In this document: piece after piece, positions 44,707-57,779 of the stretch
Layout of the letters: each line of letters begins with the position of its first letter
Numbering within the stretch: the first letter of the stretch is position 1
Notes under the pieces: model-generated
Told to the model about the DNA's origin: nothing
Seen by the model: the letters and a program-made list of their open reading frames with translations, nothing else
The model's database searches: none
Source: Monomorium pharaonis
Lineage: Eukaryota; Arthropoda; Insecta; Hymenoptera; Formicidae
DNA: 64,000 nt
Reading direction: 5' to 3'
Assembly (NCBI RefSeq): GCF_013373865.1
Contig: NC_050469.1
Span: 16,409,546 to 16,473,545 of the forward strand
Translations under genes and position numbers: made by a program

Positions 44707-47700
44707 CTCAAAGATTTTTTAATAGACCCGTAAAATTCCCGACACACAGCAACACATACACACATGACACATAGCCTTAATTAATTGGAATTTAAACAAC
44801 ACGTATATTTTAAGACTCGTTAAACTAATTTTTTGGTTTTAAGAAAAATTTATGTTTTAAAATAACACGTGATGATTGTCTTGTATCTCAAGTTTTAAAA
44901 TTAGTCATTCTACTTAGAGTCTAAAAAATACGTATTTATTTAGAAAGAAAGATAAAGATAGATATGTTTAAATTTTTTAAATTAAAGTAATATTGATGCA
45001 ATCGAATTTTACATGCTTTTGTTATGCTTTTCTCATAATTTTTTCAAAGTAATGCATAATAACTACCTTAGATCTTAAATCTTAAATGTGAATACAAAAT
45101 TAATATATATAAAAGGTAACACATTTAAAACTTGATATTATAAGATAATTATTATATTTAATTACTTTAAAATTTAAATATTAAAATAATAAAATATTTT
45201 AAAATATCCCAGGAAAAAGGTTTTATATAAAAACATAAGTATATAAAAAATATGTCCATATATATTTATACTAGTTTCCTTTCTCTTGAAAAATTTCTAT
45301 TTGATATAAATAATAATAGTCATACTGAAAAGACAGAAACTAATTATAAAAGTAATTTTCACATTGCTTCTTTTAACAAAGCTAAGTATGAAAAATTATC
45401 CATATATAATCGTATATATTCCGGAATATATGAACAATTTTTCATCCTTAGCTTTTTTAACAGCAGCAATGCAAAAATTATTTTTTACATTAGTTTCCGT
45501 CTTTTTAGTACAACTTATTTTTTTTTATTGAACAGAAATTTTATAATGAAAAGGATACTAATATAAACATATATAAACATATTTTATATATATTTATATA
45601 TATTTCTATATGAAACATTTTTTCCCGGGATGATATAAGTCAATGATATAATTCTGTTTGGGCTTTATATATTCTTTTGTCAAAATATTTTGAAATATAA
45701 TATTATATTTAATTTTTAATTATTCTATTTATTCAATTATACTTTTTTCATGCAGAATGTCACAGAGAATTTTTTACGTAAAATAATTAAGAAATTTTAT
45801 TTTAAAAGAATAAATTGCTTTTCATCTCTTCGAACGCCTTTATTTAAAAAAATTGTTTTATACTTTTTTAAAAATATACAACAAATTTTTCAAATTTAAA
45901 TCTTGGCTTTCAATAAATTTTAATGCATTATTTAAAAAGGACCGTTCTAACAGCGTATCTGGTCTGATAATAATTTTTGGTACATAAAGCGGGTTAAATA
46001 GAAAAATAGAAAAATTCTTTGTTTTACGATTTTTGCAATAATGGGAACATAATAAAAATTCGCAAATTAGTGTGTATAATTTGAGTAAAAGAAATAGTGT
46101 TCTCAGACGGAATCTTTATTGATATATGAAAGGAACATCTTTTTTGAACAATGTGCAAGTCGTCCTTCCCTCTCTCTTTCTTCGCCATCCTTCAAACTAA
46201 TCTCTTTAATTGTTTTTTTTTTTAAATAAACTCTCGCGATATACAAAATATTATAGTGTTATCATTTCCACACCACCTTGCGGTAGATAACATGGTGCAT
46301 TTTTTTTAAAGTGGTATCCCCAATAGGTCTAGTCCACTCTCATATTTAATACAATTGTTCGCCTCTTTAAAACAGAAAACAAGGATAAAAGGATAAGAAG
46401 GATTTATGCAAGTTACGTTAAAAAAAAAATACTAAAAATTTAAACTTTATCAATAATTATTGCATTAATATTTATTTTATAGAAATTATACATATGTATA
46501 AAAAACATAACATATATTATATATATATGTATATATGATATGTACTATATATTATTATATATATGATATATAATATAAATACATCGCATTTGAAAATAAA
46601 ATGTTTTAAGGAATTGTGCTAATAATAATGTGATATTATTTCTTACGTAGAATTTGTATTTTTTACATAGAATGAACATTTTATTGTTTTCTAGTTATCC
46701 TTGTATTACGAAAACTTTTGTTTATTAATGGAGATATATAATTCTTGTTGGCATTAATCGCAATCACAGTGGAAATAATTGCATAAATCTGAGACTAGCA
46801 GATTATCATCACGGGAAAATATACATTATGTACATTTTCTTTGAATGGAAGCTTAGTTATGCTTCTGACGTCTCTTTTCCCTATTGTCTAGATACTCTAG
46901 ATATTTAGACGTCTTATGGTTTTATGGTTTTATATAATTTATGAAAATGTTTCACGGTATTTATGTATCCCTTGTCCAATAATAATATGAAATACCGTGT
47001 GCCAACATTTTATATCTCCTACAATTTTATTATCATTCGTATCTTTCATTATATCATTGATAAGAAAATGTATAATTTTTCAATTTTATAGCATGATCGC
47101 ATGATCGAAAAAAACCTCTAATGTAATCCGTGATTTAATCTGCTAGCATGATCGAAAAAAACCTCTAATGTAATCCGTGATTTAATCTGCTAGTCTACAA
47201 TTTATGCAATTATTTCTACTGTGATTGCGATCCTTTGTTATAAAATTAAAAAATTTATACTTATTTTTCATATTAATAAAAAAAATATTTGTTGTAAAAT
47301 ATTACAGTTTGCAAATATTTGAAACATTACAAATATACATGCAAACTGTAATACAGTACCACAATATTTTTTTATACAATGATAACAATGTAAGATATAA
47401 ACAGTAATAAAAAGATATAGTAATATTAAGAAAGTAATATTAAGAATTATAAATATTACATTTAAAATATAACAATTTAAGTTTTATAATATAAAAAACA
47501 CTGCATTTTATGTTGTTTTCTTTTTTGCGTACCTTGTTTCTGTTGTACTGTTTGCAGCCACTTCATCCTTTTCTGCAAAAATCAAAGAACCTGCAACAAG
47601 TTAATAAGAATAACTATGGTTTTATATTTTTGCTGAATAAATAGCAGAATGTTGAAAAAGAGCACGATCAAATTTTATTACACAAAAGCCAATAAGAGTC

Positions 47701-47799
47701 TAACAAATTAGAATTTTATTGGCCTTTTTTCATGTTTTACGTTTTTTTTCTTTTTTTTATTCGAGCGATATTTGGCATATAATTTTTTCTTTTCTTCTT
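44707..47799. other. AT-rich 3' non-coding part of the P-like element
   Basis: No gene recognised in about 3.1 kb; small ORFs such as 45252-45566 have biased AT-rich composition and no ATG context or homology I can support. It contains a TATATA-rich patch (46500-46580), an inverted repeat pair of about 53 bp (46750-46803 with 47180-47232, ending CGCAATCACAGT…TAGCAGATT) and a tandem duplication (next entry). A possible last small exon of the transposase lies at about 47585-47515 on the minus strand (acceptor TTTTTGCAG). Confidence 0.4.
47099..47192 (+). repeat. Exact tandem duplication, 2 x 47 bp
   Basis: Two identical copies of a 47-bp unit beginning GCATGATCG and ending ATCTGCTA. They form the inner flank of one arm of the nearby inverted repeat; recent, since the copies are identical. 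Confidence 0.95.
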
Positions 47800-50410
47800 T
47801 TATTTATTTAAAATATTTTTCATTTTTCTTGCAGAAGTATTGGTAGCATTAGCTATTTTTTCTGCACGGTTGTTGTATCTCGTGCGAGAATATATTTTTA
47901 CAAGAATCATATATCTCAATGCTTCTATCCGATGATTATAACAAGCGTCTTTTTTATTAAACCATTCTGTATGTATTTTATTTGTTGCAGCTATACATTC
48001 TTTTACAATATTATTAAGAACTTGTGCAGATGCCCAATGACACAGCCATGTACGATTAAATGTCATTAATTGTATTTTTATGACATTTGTTAAAAGAGTT
48101 GTCGGTCGTATTAATTTTGTTACGACTGGCGCATCTTCATCTGGGTTCGGATATTCCCGAAATTCTATATATTTTTCATTTGTCGTCTGATCGTCCATTG
48201 GCGTTTTCATCATAATATTACGGCAGTTATCGCAATCAGTTTTCTCAAAACATCTCCTTGCTACAAACCCTGCAAAATATGTCACGGCATTCTCGTCATA
48301 ATTGCTAAGTGATTCCATTTTTTCGATATCTTCATTATCATCGTATTCTTCTAGAATATTAACATCTTCCTCAAGTAATTGAATTTCTGGATCGACCTCA
48401 TTATCTGCAGTGATATCACTTATATTCATTGATTTTTCTATTGTCTTAATAAGCCGATTTGGTTCATTAATAAGACTCTCACTTTCTGGACATTGGACAT
48501 TGCCTTTGTCGCTTGTTTGAATATATCCTGTAGAAAGAATATGTCTCATCGATAATCGTATCATTCTTGCGGTTGGATTAGGATTAAATCCTCCGCGTTG
48601 TCTTAGTTTAGAAAACAAATGTTCCACTGAATCTTGATTACACAAGCCAGTTGCAAGTTCAAACCCTTCATATTTGCTTGCAAGTATCTTATAAGTATTA
48701 AGAATAGCTTGTACAGTTATAGCAAAACCTTTGAAACAGGGAACTTGTTTTATCTCTTTTGGTGACTTTGACCATTTTAAACACCATTGTGCAAAATTTG
48801 TTAGTAGGTCTATAATGTCTGAATTTTTTTCGGACAATAGCCGCTTTCCACCGAACGTCATTTTAAAACTATAAGAGTTGCAAGCATCAATAACAGTATT
48901 CATGCGTTCTGCAAAATTAGCTGTCGCTTCCCATGTTTCTGTTTGCAACTCTTTTCCGTAACCAACTGTTTTTATTGCGGCTGCAAAAGTATGGCTGAAT
49001 AACTGAAACGCTCTCTTAACATTCATTGCTTCAAAAGTATTCGGACGAATGTGCGCTTCTGTTATGTGCGATAATAAATTGGAGCCTCCCTTTGCAGCAT
49101 TATCAATAGACCATGTCGTAACAAAATCTGAATATGATGCGATTGTTTTTCCTTCGCAATAAATATTATTATGAGTTCTAAGAAAACTTGTCAATCTTTT
49201 CACCAAATGTGGGAAATCATATGAAGTATTATATTTTTTATTATTATGTATGAAATATGGTTGCGATGGAGTAACATCGAGTTTTGTATATGCGCTTTGA
49301 TTACATGTGCCTTGATCACATGTTAAAAGTTGCACGTCAGCACCAGTTTCATTTAATCTGTCTAAACATTCTTTTAATAATATTATTATTTCGTCTGCTT
49401 TCAAGCATTTTCCTGGCAGGAAGTATGCCAAAGGTTGACGCCATGGATGGCGCGCATTTAAACTATCCAGACAAAATGCAAATACACATTTTGCTCTTGC
49501 AAAACTTTTTCCTAAAGGTCCAAGATCGACAAGACCTTCTATTTCATCAAATTTTGATGAATATTCTTCATAAGATTTTATACACATTTCGTCCCATTTT
49601 AACGCACATACTCTTTCTTCCATTGGTATACGAGATATCTTTTCTTTTAATTTTTGGAATATGAAATCACAAAATCCTGGTCTAATATCGTATTCTTCTA
49701 GCCATCGTCTAATAGTTCGTTGTCCTGGAAAATTACAACCTGCCTTTCTTAAACGACAGAACGCAGCGGTTGAATAATAATATAATTGTCTGGAAAGAGT
49801 TTTTTCTTCTTCTGTATAAGCTGTACGTGGCGTATGCAATTGTAAATGTATCATTGCCTTTGCTACCGGATGCAATTTTTGCTCATTTACCATTTCTTTT
49901 AACGCTTCTTTTTTCTGTTTTTTACTTTTTGGCTTTTTATATTTTAGTGCCATACGCAATCGATACTTTAAATGTTTATTTTGACATCGTAATCGTTTAA
50001 CTTCTAATTTTAGAGCGTTTATTGTTTCTTGTAATTTAGCATTGTTTTCATTGGTTTTTTTCTCTTGCTTCTTTTCATATTGAGAATTTTGTTCAGATGT
50101 AGAGATTTTTTCATGTATAGGTGGTTCTAGATGAATCCATTCCATCACATCTTCCTCTTCTAGTGGCGTATCAAAATTTAAACGTGCAGATCTATAAGTT
50201 ACAGGTGGAGGTCGTTGAAAGTGTTCATCATGTGTTAATAAAGTATCACAAAGTGGTTCACATAATTCAGTTGCAGTTTGTTCTACACATGGTGTTTGTG
50301 CAGTAATATTTAAAATTTTCCCATTCTGCAACGTTTGTTCTACACATGGTATTGGTGCAGAAATATTTAAAATTTCCTCATTCTGCACCGTTTGTTCTAC
50401 ACATGGTATT
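47800..50410 (-). CDS. P-element-type transposase, main part of exon 2
   Basis: About 862 codons of the catalytic part. A charged coiled coil (about 50110-49930, LQETINALKLEVKRLRCQN) follows the repeat region. RNase H-like core motifs of P/THAP9 transposases follow: KWDEMCIK (about 49590), TCDQGTCNQSAY (about 49315), DFPHLVKRL (about 49210), FSHTFAAAI (about 48985), and the NQDSVEHLFSKLRQRGGFN signature (about 48590-48645). It ends NTSARKMKNILNK at the stop 47800. No internal stops. These enzymes cut and paste DNA and use GTP as cofactor in Drosophila. The exon continues upstream beyond the hAT insertion at 54571-54905. Confidence 0.92.
50280..50410 (-). repeat. 57-bp coding minisatellite in the transposase (second half; first half at 54571-54715)
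   Basis: The transposase has five copies of a 19-residue unit (consensus VQNEEILNISAPIPCVEQT) between its THAP domain and coiled coil: about two and a half on each side of the hAT insertion. Outer copies are diverged (FLHITAPIPRVE, GKILNITAQTPCVE), inner ones nearly identical, which is the pattern of unequal exchange. No such repeat is known to me in P transposases. Confidence 0.85.
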
Positions 50411-50614
50411 GGTGCAGACAGGGCCGGATTAAGGTATTTTGAGGCCCGAGACTATTGACTTCATGGAGGCCCTTTGACGAAAAAGCGGAGGGGGGAGGGA
50501 TTTTATAGAAAAGATATACAAATTATTTTTTTTCATAAAGTTTTTATACAAATAAATGCTAACAATAAAATAAAAATCTAATAAAAAATCTAATTTTAAT
50601 TACATTTTGTTTAT

Positions 50615-52839
50615 TTAAAAATGTTTCTTTCGACATTTTTTTTCCGCGAACTCTTTAATAATGTCGTCGAAATCCAAAGTTCTCAACAATTCGGTTTCGA
50701 TAGCTAATCTCGTCAAAGATGATAGACGGCTATCAAGCATTGTTGATCTATACACATTTTTTATTCTTTTTAAAACTGAAAATGACCTTTCGGCCTCACA
50801 ATTTGCGACGGGAGTAGTCAAAAATAATCTATATGCAATGCAAACATTTGGGAAAACATCGACCATACCGCTATTAATTATCCAATTCAAAACTTTTAAG
50901 GGATTTAATAGATTGTTACTTTTTCCATATTGATTTGAAAAAAAACCTTTAGGTTGTAGTTTTAGCAGCAATATGAATTGTTCCAATTCATGAATCAATT
51001 GTTCTTCCAAGTCTTGAGAATAAACTTTTATAAGGTTTTTAGCACTTACTTGCATCTCATCAAGGCTAATAATTAATAGTTTTGTGAGAAAGCCAAACAA
51101 CCCTGTTATTTGGCTATAAGCTTCGCTCCGTTTCTGTAGTTCACTTACAAGTTTATCGATGATCGCGTAAAACGTTTCGATTCGGAATTTATCAGATTTT
51201 TCAAATGTTTCCATTTCTTTCACACCGTCGCATAACTTTTTTGCTTTTCTTCTTTTATCCGCGTCAGAATATTCTTGATTGACAAATTTACTAAGGTCTT
51301 TTGATTCACTTTCTAGTTTTGAAAATTTATCTCGCAAATTTTTCACAAATTCGATCAGTGAAAAAAGCATGTTACTAGCTGTGTTCAAATCTATTTCAAC
51401 TTGTTGAAGAAACTGACTAACGGTATTAAATCGATTGAGAATACGATGCCAAAACACAGCCATAAATACATTTTCAAGTTTGATCATACTGTTTAATAAA
51501 GATGTAGCTTCGTGTCGAGTATCCGATTTTTGATCTTTATCTTCCGCTATGGAAGACAAAGCTTTATAAATTCCGTCGAAATTTTCAATCAAATCTTTAG
51601 AAGCATCAGCTCTACACGACCATCGGGTAACTGATAAACTTGTCAGTTTTGAGTTATTTTGATTTTCTAGAACATTCCATCTATGCGTTGAAGCGCCAAA
51701 AAACGAATACAATCGTTGCAAAAGACCAAAATAATTTTTAGAATGAATGCATTCATCGACGCTACGTTCTCCGACCAAGTTTAAAGAATGAGCAACACAA
51801 GGAACGTAGAATGCTAATTTATTTTGTTCTTTTAAACATGCTTGCAGGCCGGAGTATTTGCCAGACATATTACTAGCATTATCATACGTTTGTGCACGAC
51901 AATCAGCTATATTTATATCATGTTCTTCAAGTAACTGTAATATTTCGGTACTCAATGATTTGCCTTTATGGCTTGTAATTTGTAGGAAACAAAAGAATCG
52001 TTCATGAATATGATCATTGAAATAATATCGAAATATCACAGATAGTTGATCTACGTGCGAAATGTCTGGAGTAGAATCGACAATGAGTCCCCAATACTTA
52101 GATTCTTTAATCTCATTTTTAATCTGCGTTAGAATCTTTCTAGACATTAATTCAATAAATTCTTCGCAAATAGTTTTTGATAAGTAGGAAACATTTCCTC
52201 TACCTTTATTTGCATACATATTTATATGCTGTTTTAAAAAAGGATCAAATTCACCAATCAATTCTAATACGCCTAAATAATTACCATTATTTGATGATCC
52301 AATCACTTCATTAGTACCACGAAATGAAAGACCTCTTTCAGATAAAAATCGAATAGCGGCAAGAATTCTTTTTAATACTTCCGTCCAATATTTAATTTCG
52401 GATTGCATTTTATTAATCATATCTTTATCGACGTGTGCATCTTTTTGTATAAAATTAATCCAATCTACCGTACATCGATTATGCTCTTTACTATTTTCAT
52501 GATTGCAAATCGTTTCGTCGGCTTTTTTCCAATTAGAGAATCCATTCTTCACAAACGTGTTGTCATGATCCTTTGAAAACAGCTTACAAACATAGCAAAA
52601 TACTTTTCCAGTGGATTCAGAAAACATCAACCATTTTCGATTACATCGTTCGCCATTTTTCAATTCTCTTTCAAAATACTTAGGAGAAAAATATCTATTT
52701 TGTTTTAAGTACTCTCGTTTTGAAGACTTAAAAGTAGAATTCTTATTCTGGAAAATCGAGTATCCTGCATTTATATATTTTTCACGCTGATTTTCGTTTA
52801 ATTTTAGTGGCCATAAAGCAGGATCTTTTTGTAACACAT
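50615..52839 (-). CDS. hAT transposase (ZMYM1-like), exon 2
   Basis: 740 codons after the splice. TTF-type zinc finger (RKWLMFSESTGKVFCYVCKLF, about 52610-52675, followed by H...H), a catalytic Asp in LIVDSTPD (about 52080), Asp in AQTYDNASNMSG (about 51890), CVAHSLNL (about 51790) and a C-terminal hAT dimerisation region (ANCEAERSFSVLKRIKNVYRSTM, about 50750-50815). The acceptor TACTTTTAG precedes 52839 and the codon g|at joins in phase to exon 1. Related domesticated genes in animals are the ZMYM1 type. It appears intact and could be active. Confidence 0.92.
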
Positions 52840-53263
52840 CTAAAAGTAAAAATAAAAATACTTTAGACGAAACAAATTTTTAAAAATGAATACTTTAAAC
52901 AAAACCCGTGTTCCTGCTAAAATGTTGGATACAAAAAGATATAAAACTTATGTTAATCATAATAATGTTTTTCATATCCTATAGGATTAAAGGATTTTTT
53001 TCGCAGACTACGTAAATATGTGACATTGAATGAACCATTGATTGTTTGAAAGCATGACGTATATCAATTTTACAAGCTAAAATATGAATCTATTAATCGA
53101 TATTAGATCACGACAATAACGATGATAAATTATACATGTAATTAATGTACACTTACAGATTGGTTATATTTTTCCAAGAAAAATAATTTTTTTTAAATAT
53201 AAAAATATATAATTTTGTTGTTCTGTCTATCCTAAGAATAATTATAAAATTGTGAAAATATAC

Positions 53264-53678
53264 CTGCATTTGTTTCCGTCGTTATGACTGATAAACTTTC
53301 AGTTTTATTTGTATGACTAGCTTCAATTGAAACTTCGTTTTCGCTATCATAAACATCATTTTCAATGCGATCTTTATTACTCTGATATGTATCTTCAGTA
53401 TGCAAGTAAACATTAAGATTTTTTTTATTTGCGATATCTTCGTTTTCAGTCTTACAAGTAGAATAGTTTTCGGTACTTTTCTTTTCATAATCTACACTTT
53501 GGGCATGTCTTTGCTCATTTGATTGAGAGTCACTTTGGGCATGTCTTTGCTCATTTGATTGAGAGTTTAATTGATTTGATGAAAAATATTCTGTCAATTT
53601 CGGAAGTTTATTTTGAAAATTTTCTCTCTCTTTTCTCAACTTCCTTTTTTGAGCTCCACTCTCAAATCTTCTCGACAT
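53264..53678 (-). CDS. hAT transposase (ZMYM1-like), exon 1
   Basis: ATG 53678 opens MSRRFESGAQKRKLRKERE, the usual basic start of ZMYM1-like transposases, then KLPKLTEYFSS. It contains a duplicated 13-residue segment (SNEQRHAQS twice, about 53490-53550). The exon ends at CAG|GTATAT. An intron of 424 bp (53263-52840) separates it from exon 2. Confidence 0.85.
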
Positions 53679-54570
53679 TTTGAAATTTTACATATAAAAT
53701 TGTCACAGCTCACAATTGCTTATTACTCGATTATATTAATAATATTTTGTCATATAAAAGAAATAAAACTCAGAATAATATGCACTGCACACTTCTCGCT
53801 TGAGCGAATATATCACTATTAAAACCAAAGAATCTCGTGTGATCTCTTCTCCGGGAATCAAAACGAGCATCAACTGGCACAGCGATACGTGCTAAGACAC
53901 ATATAGCGCTGTTACCAGCGACACGCGCTTTCACGCATAGCGCTATTGCGCTTTTCGTTTGTTGGAACAAACGACGTCTCGCGTAAAAGAGGCAGCGCGT
54001 ACACTTGGCGCGAGGCACTACCATGCTTTTTGATAATACTGTTTTAAGGTGTCATTTGCTTCTAGTGACCGTTTCATTAAAATTTTATAAAAAGGAAATC
54101 TATTAAAGATAATAACGGCTTATTGATAATGAGAAATTTGAAATGCTACAGAGTTAAAAAGTCTGTTTTTTGTAACATAAATTATTTTTAGTAAAAGTAA
54201 ATATTTTTTATATTATTTAAAAACTGTTTTGTGCAATGAGTATTGTTGTAGTTAATATAATTTAATACATAAAGTGATTATTCTATTTTTACACGTTTAT
54301 ATATTTTCTTTGATAGATTGTTTCATTTTTAACAGAAAATTTATGTTTATGCAATGGATTTCTTAAAATAAAATCTAATACAACACAAGTATGCCCTTCA
54401 AGAAAAAAAAATTATAACGAATCTTTTAAAGAATCTCGCATTAGCGTTTAAAAAATATTTTTAGTTAGTTGAAAGATATTTTTGAATAGCTCGAGTGAGG
54501 CCCTCTAACAAACGAGGCCCGGGGCTATAGCCCCCCTTAGCCCCCCCCTTAATCCGGGCCTGGGTGCAGA

Positions 54571-54905
54571 AATATTTAAAATTTCCTCATTCTGCACCGT
54601 TTGTTCTACACATGGTATTGGTGCAGAAATATTTAAAATTTCCTCATTCTGCACCGTTTGTTCTACACGTGGTATTGGTGCAGTAATATGTAAAAATTCT
54701 TCATTCTGCAGCGTTTGTTCTTTCAATGTTTCCATTCTGGATTTTGAATCTTCATGACAAGTGGTGATATTATATGGAATTGGCACTGCATCTCGTTTTA
54801 ATTTTTTTCTTTCTACATTTGTAAAGGACGATGCACTAAAATGGTCTTCACATAATCCCGCACGTCGAAGAGAGCTAGGAGACCAATTTTGTAAATTAGT
54901 ATTTC
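54571..54905 (-). CDS. P-element-type transposase, exon 2 start (C-terminal half of THAP domain)
   Basis: Acceptor AATTACAG ends at 54906. The exon reads GNTNLQNWSPSSLRRAGLCEDHF (about 54835-54905), containing the C-x-x-H of the THAP zinc site (LCEDHF), followed by VERKKLKRDAVPIPY, which matches the AVP box that ends THAP domains. Then the minisatellite begins. Phase fits the exon 1 donor at 62761. Confidence 0.88.
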
Positions 54906-56767
54906 CTGTAATTAAAACAAAATTAATTATTTGATAATAACTGTTACTTTAATATTTATTCAAAAATTATATTGTAAATTAAGGCTATAAAGAGTTAACA
55001 TGCACAAAAAATTAATAGTAATTCATATATTGCTACATTTACAAAAAATACAATAATTAACACATTGCAAATATTTTCCTTTTATTATTTTGATTTATCT
55101 ACAGTGCACAATAGCGTTGTAGAATTATTATAAATTTTATGTAAAAAATATATTTATTAAATTGTTGTAATCCACATGCTAATGAAGGTTGAATCTGTTC
55201 CACAATGTTCCATAACTGACTGTGAAAAGACTCAGAATCTGCACAATTACGTTTCGGAAGTAATGTGTTCACGTATACAAATTAAAATATTACTTATCTG
55301 AATATAAGTGATGTAGTAATTAAAAATTGTAGTAAATTAATTTCAAATATTGTAATAAGACATTAAAATTTTGTATAATATTATTTACATAACTGTTATA
55401 TATTTTTTCACATAGAAATTATTAATTTTAAAACACAATTATGCAGTAAATTATGGTTCAAAATAAAGCTGGAATGCAATTTAAAAATTACTGTAATTTT
55501 TTCATAAATTATAGCATTATGCATTAAAATATACACATTAATTTTGTGCGGATAATTTATTGCGCTTACTTCTTATAGCCCGTTTATTTACAATCAATTT
55601 TTTCAATTTTAAAACATTTAAGCATTTTTATAAAAAAATATTCCTATAAAATATTAAGTAAAAATAATACATATTTAATACATAATCACAAAAAAAATAT
55701 ACATATTTCATTTTCTCACATAATCATTAGATTTTTACAAAAAAAAAAACTAGAACTATAAAACGGAGATATTAAAATTATATTACATGATTTTAACAAT
55801 CTTTTTTTTTTTAACATAAAATAGGGATAAAAACTAAACGTTTTTATGCGCGTATGTATACATGCATGCGTCCAAATGTGCGGGTTTTCATGCGTGTGCA
55901 AGTATATGCATATACACGCACTGGCAGAAATAGTGTCTTTCGGTTACGTAGATATGTGTGGCTCGGAAAACGTTATTGAATGCATTAGTCTAACGGTCTA
56001 ACCGAATTAACTTAAAAAAAAAGCCAGTTTGGGAAAAAATTGATCTCAGGTTTGACTCTGCATAAAGCATAATAAAAAGACGATTTTTTTAAAACTAGGT
56101 TATCTCGACGAGACAATATTAATGAGCTAAACTAGTTTTTTATATCTCTTCAAATAAATGTAATAATTATTTTTTTCTTTTTTAAATTATTTCTTTGACG
56201 CGTTAAATATATATAAACATTTTATTTATTTATGCAGCGTGTGCATATGCTCTTAAATATTTGTTAATTGTACTAAATTATGCGAAAAAAATAAAAAGAC
56301 GTACACATTCCTTGCAATAAAAGTAATAAAAAATTTTTAATTAATAGACACGGTAGTTATAATAACATAGAGCATATGCACACGCCGCATAGGTAAATAA
56401 ATTATTCATACATATTTAACGCGTCAAATAAATAATTTAAAAAAGAAAAAATAATTATTACGTTTATTTGAGGAGATATAAAATAATTCAGCTCATTAAT
56501 CTTGTCTCTTCGAGATAGCTCAATTTAGAAAAAAAATCGTCTTTCTAGGACGCTTAGTTCTCGAGATATGACGATTGAAATAGTTTAAACGCGCCAGATC
56601 AATTTTGTACGTACGCGTCATTGTAAATTGCGGAGATCGAGGAATGAAGAAAAAAGGTAAACAAACTCCGATGTTGCATCTAGTTTAGATTTTTTAAAAT
56701 TTTATATTTTATTTTTATTTATAAAAGTAGTACAAAAGGTTTATAAAATTTTTGGTTTATAAAATTT
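54906..56767 (-). other. Left part of the transposase intron; foldback at about 56078-56560
   Basis: AT-rich intron DNA with no gene from 54906 to 56077. From about 56078 to 56560 there is a foldback: AAAGACGATTTTTTT…TATCTCGACGAGACAATATTAATGAGC on the left pairs with GCTCATTAATCTTGTCTCTTCGAGATAGC…AAAATCGTCTTT on the right; arms about 200 bp, loop about 50 bp. Its target duplication is unclear. Confidence 0.6.
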
Positions 56768-57004
56768 TTAGTTCTTCTCATTTTCGTTATAATAAATGTG
56801 TATTCCCCCCCTACATATTATGGAGTTATTTCTTCCCCTGGCACCCCTGCCGCCCCTGCCACCCCTGCCTCCTCTGCCTCTTCTGCTTCCTCTGCTTCCT
56901 CTGCCTCCTCTGCCTCCTCTGCCTCCTCTGCCTCCTCTACCTCCTCGCTTATTTTTTGCTGCCTCCGCCAGCACTTCCTTCATCATATTAATTAATTCTT
57001 CTTT
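56768..57004 (-). CDS. Passenger gene, exon 3: RGG-box protein end
   Basis: Acceptor TTACATTACAG ends at 57005; phase 0. Encodes KEELINMMKEVLAEAAKNK, then about 12 RGG or RGR repeats (56955-56830), then a short tail ending at stop 56768. RGG boxes typically bind RNA or G-rich nucleic acid and are methylated on Arg. The plus-strand frames reading Leu/Pro/Ser repeats are shadows. Not recognised as a known family. The gene is inferred from three exons with phase-consistent sites, with no homology behind it. Confidence 0.45.
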   Translation of the reverse strand, partial: KEELINMMKEVLAEAAKNKRGGRGGRGGRGGRGGRGSRGSRRGRGGRGGRGGRGARGRNNSIICRGGIHIYYNENEKN

Positions 57005-57019
57005 CTGTAATGTAAAATA

Positions 57020-57764
57020 ATAAAAAATAAAGAAATGTATAAGAATTTATGTATAATTAGAAATGCAGACAAATTAATTACTACATGCTACTTGTATACA
57101 TGTGTACGCACGCATACACGCACGGACGCGCACATACAGAGTAAATAAAAATTTTTGACAGCATTTGCATACAGATAAAACAGACTAAATTGAATAGAAA
57201 TATCCTCTAAGATATTCTATTCTACGATTTTTGCAATAATTAATTCAAAAGAACAGTCGAATCGCTCGACCTACTGTATCGGCACGTGGCGAGATAAGAT
57301 CGCCTACCAAAGCACGCGTCCGCAGTCGCTAGGCACGCAGGGAGTTGTTGTTTACAATACAAATACGATAATGACTGTGCCGAGCTTGTAAACAACTCTG
57401 CATGCCTAGCGACATTATTTATTGTCTTCTTAATGACTGTGGACATGTGTCTTGCTAAACAATATTTTATCTCGCCGCATCCCGATATTTGGTAAGCCGG
57501 GCGAATAAGTTAAGATATTCTTAAGATAAGTACAAATAATTCAATCGACTTACAACTTAATCTTATAATGCATTTTTGTCATGTATTACTGTTGCGACAA
57601 TGTAGACGAAATCACGCATCAAAAATTTATAATTTTCATTGTCTGCATACTCTATAGTACATCGTAACAGTAATATGTAACAATGATACATTACGGAGAT
57701 GTATTTCATTAGATTGTATTAATGATGTTAATTAGATTGTATTAAAACAAAATACAATTACTTA
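57020..57764. other. Intron of the passenger gene with a hairpin
   Basis: No coding. An imperfect hairpin at about 57318-57413 (GTCGCTAGGCACGCAGGGAG pairing with its complement in CTCTGCATGCCTAGCGAC) is CpG-rich compared with the surroundings. It could be a small inserted element. Confidence 0.4.
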
Positions 57765-57779
57765 TTAAAGTTTACTTAC

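Larger units (their letters stand above)
50419..54562 (-). mobile_element. hAT transposon, complete, inserted in the P-like transposase exon
   Basis: Perfect 8-bp duplication GGTGCAGA (50411-50418 and 54563-54570). Termini CAGGGCCGGATTAAGG and CAGGCCCGGATTAAGG (right end, complement). It carries a two-exon transposase on the minus strand with no visible lesion. Taking it out restores the P transposase minisatellite frame. 53679-54562 is its 5' non-coding end and 50419-50614 its 3' end. Confidence 0.95.

Noticed and set aside
45252..45566. 104-codon ORF in the 3' part of the P-like element
   Set aside because: Composition is that of AT-rich non-coding DNA (Phe/Ile/Lys/Asn/Tyr), and no homology or splice support.
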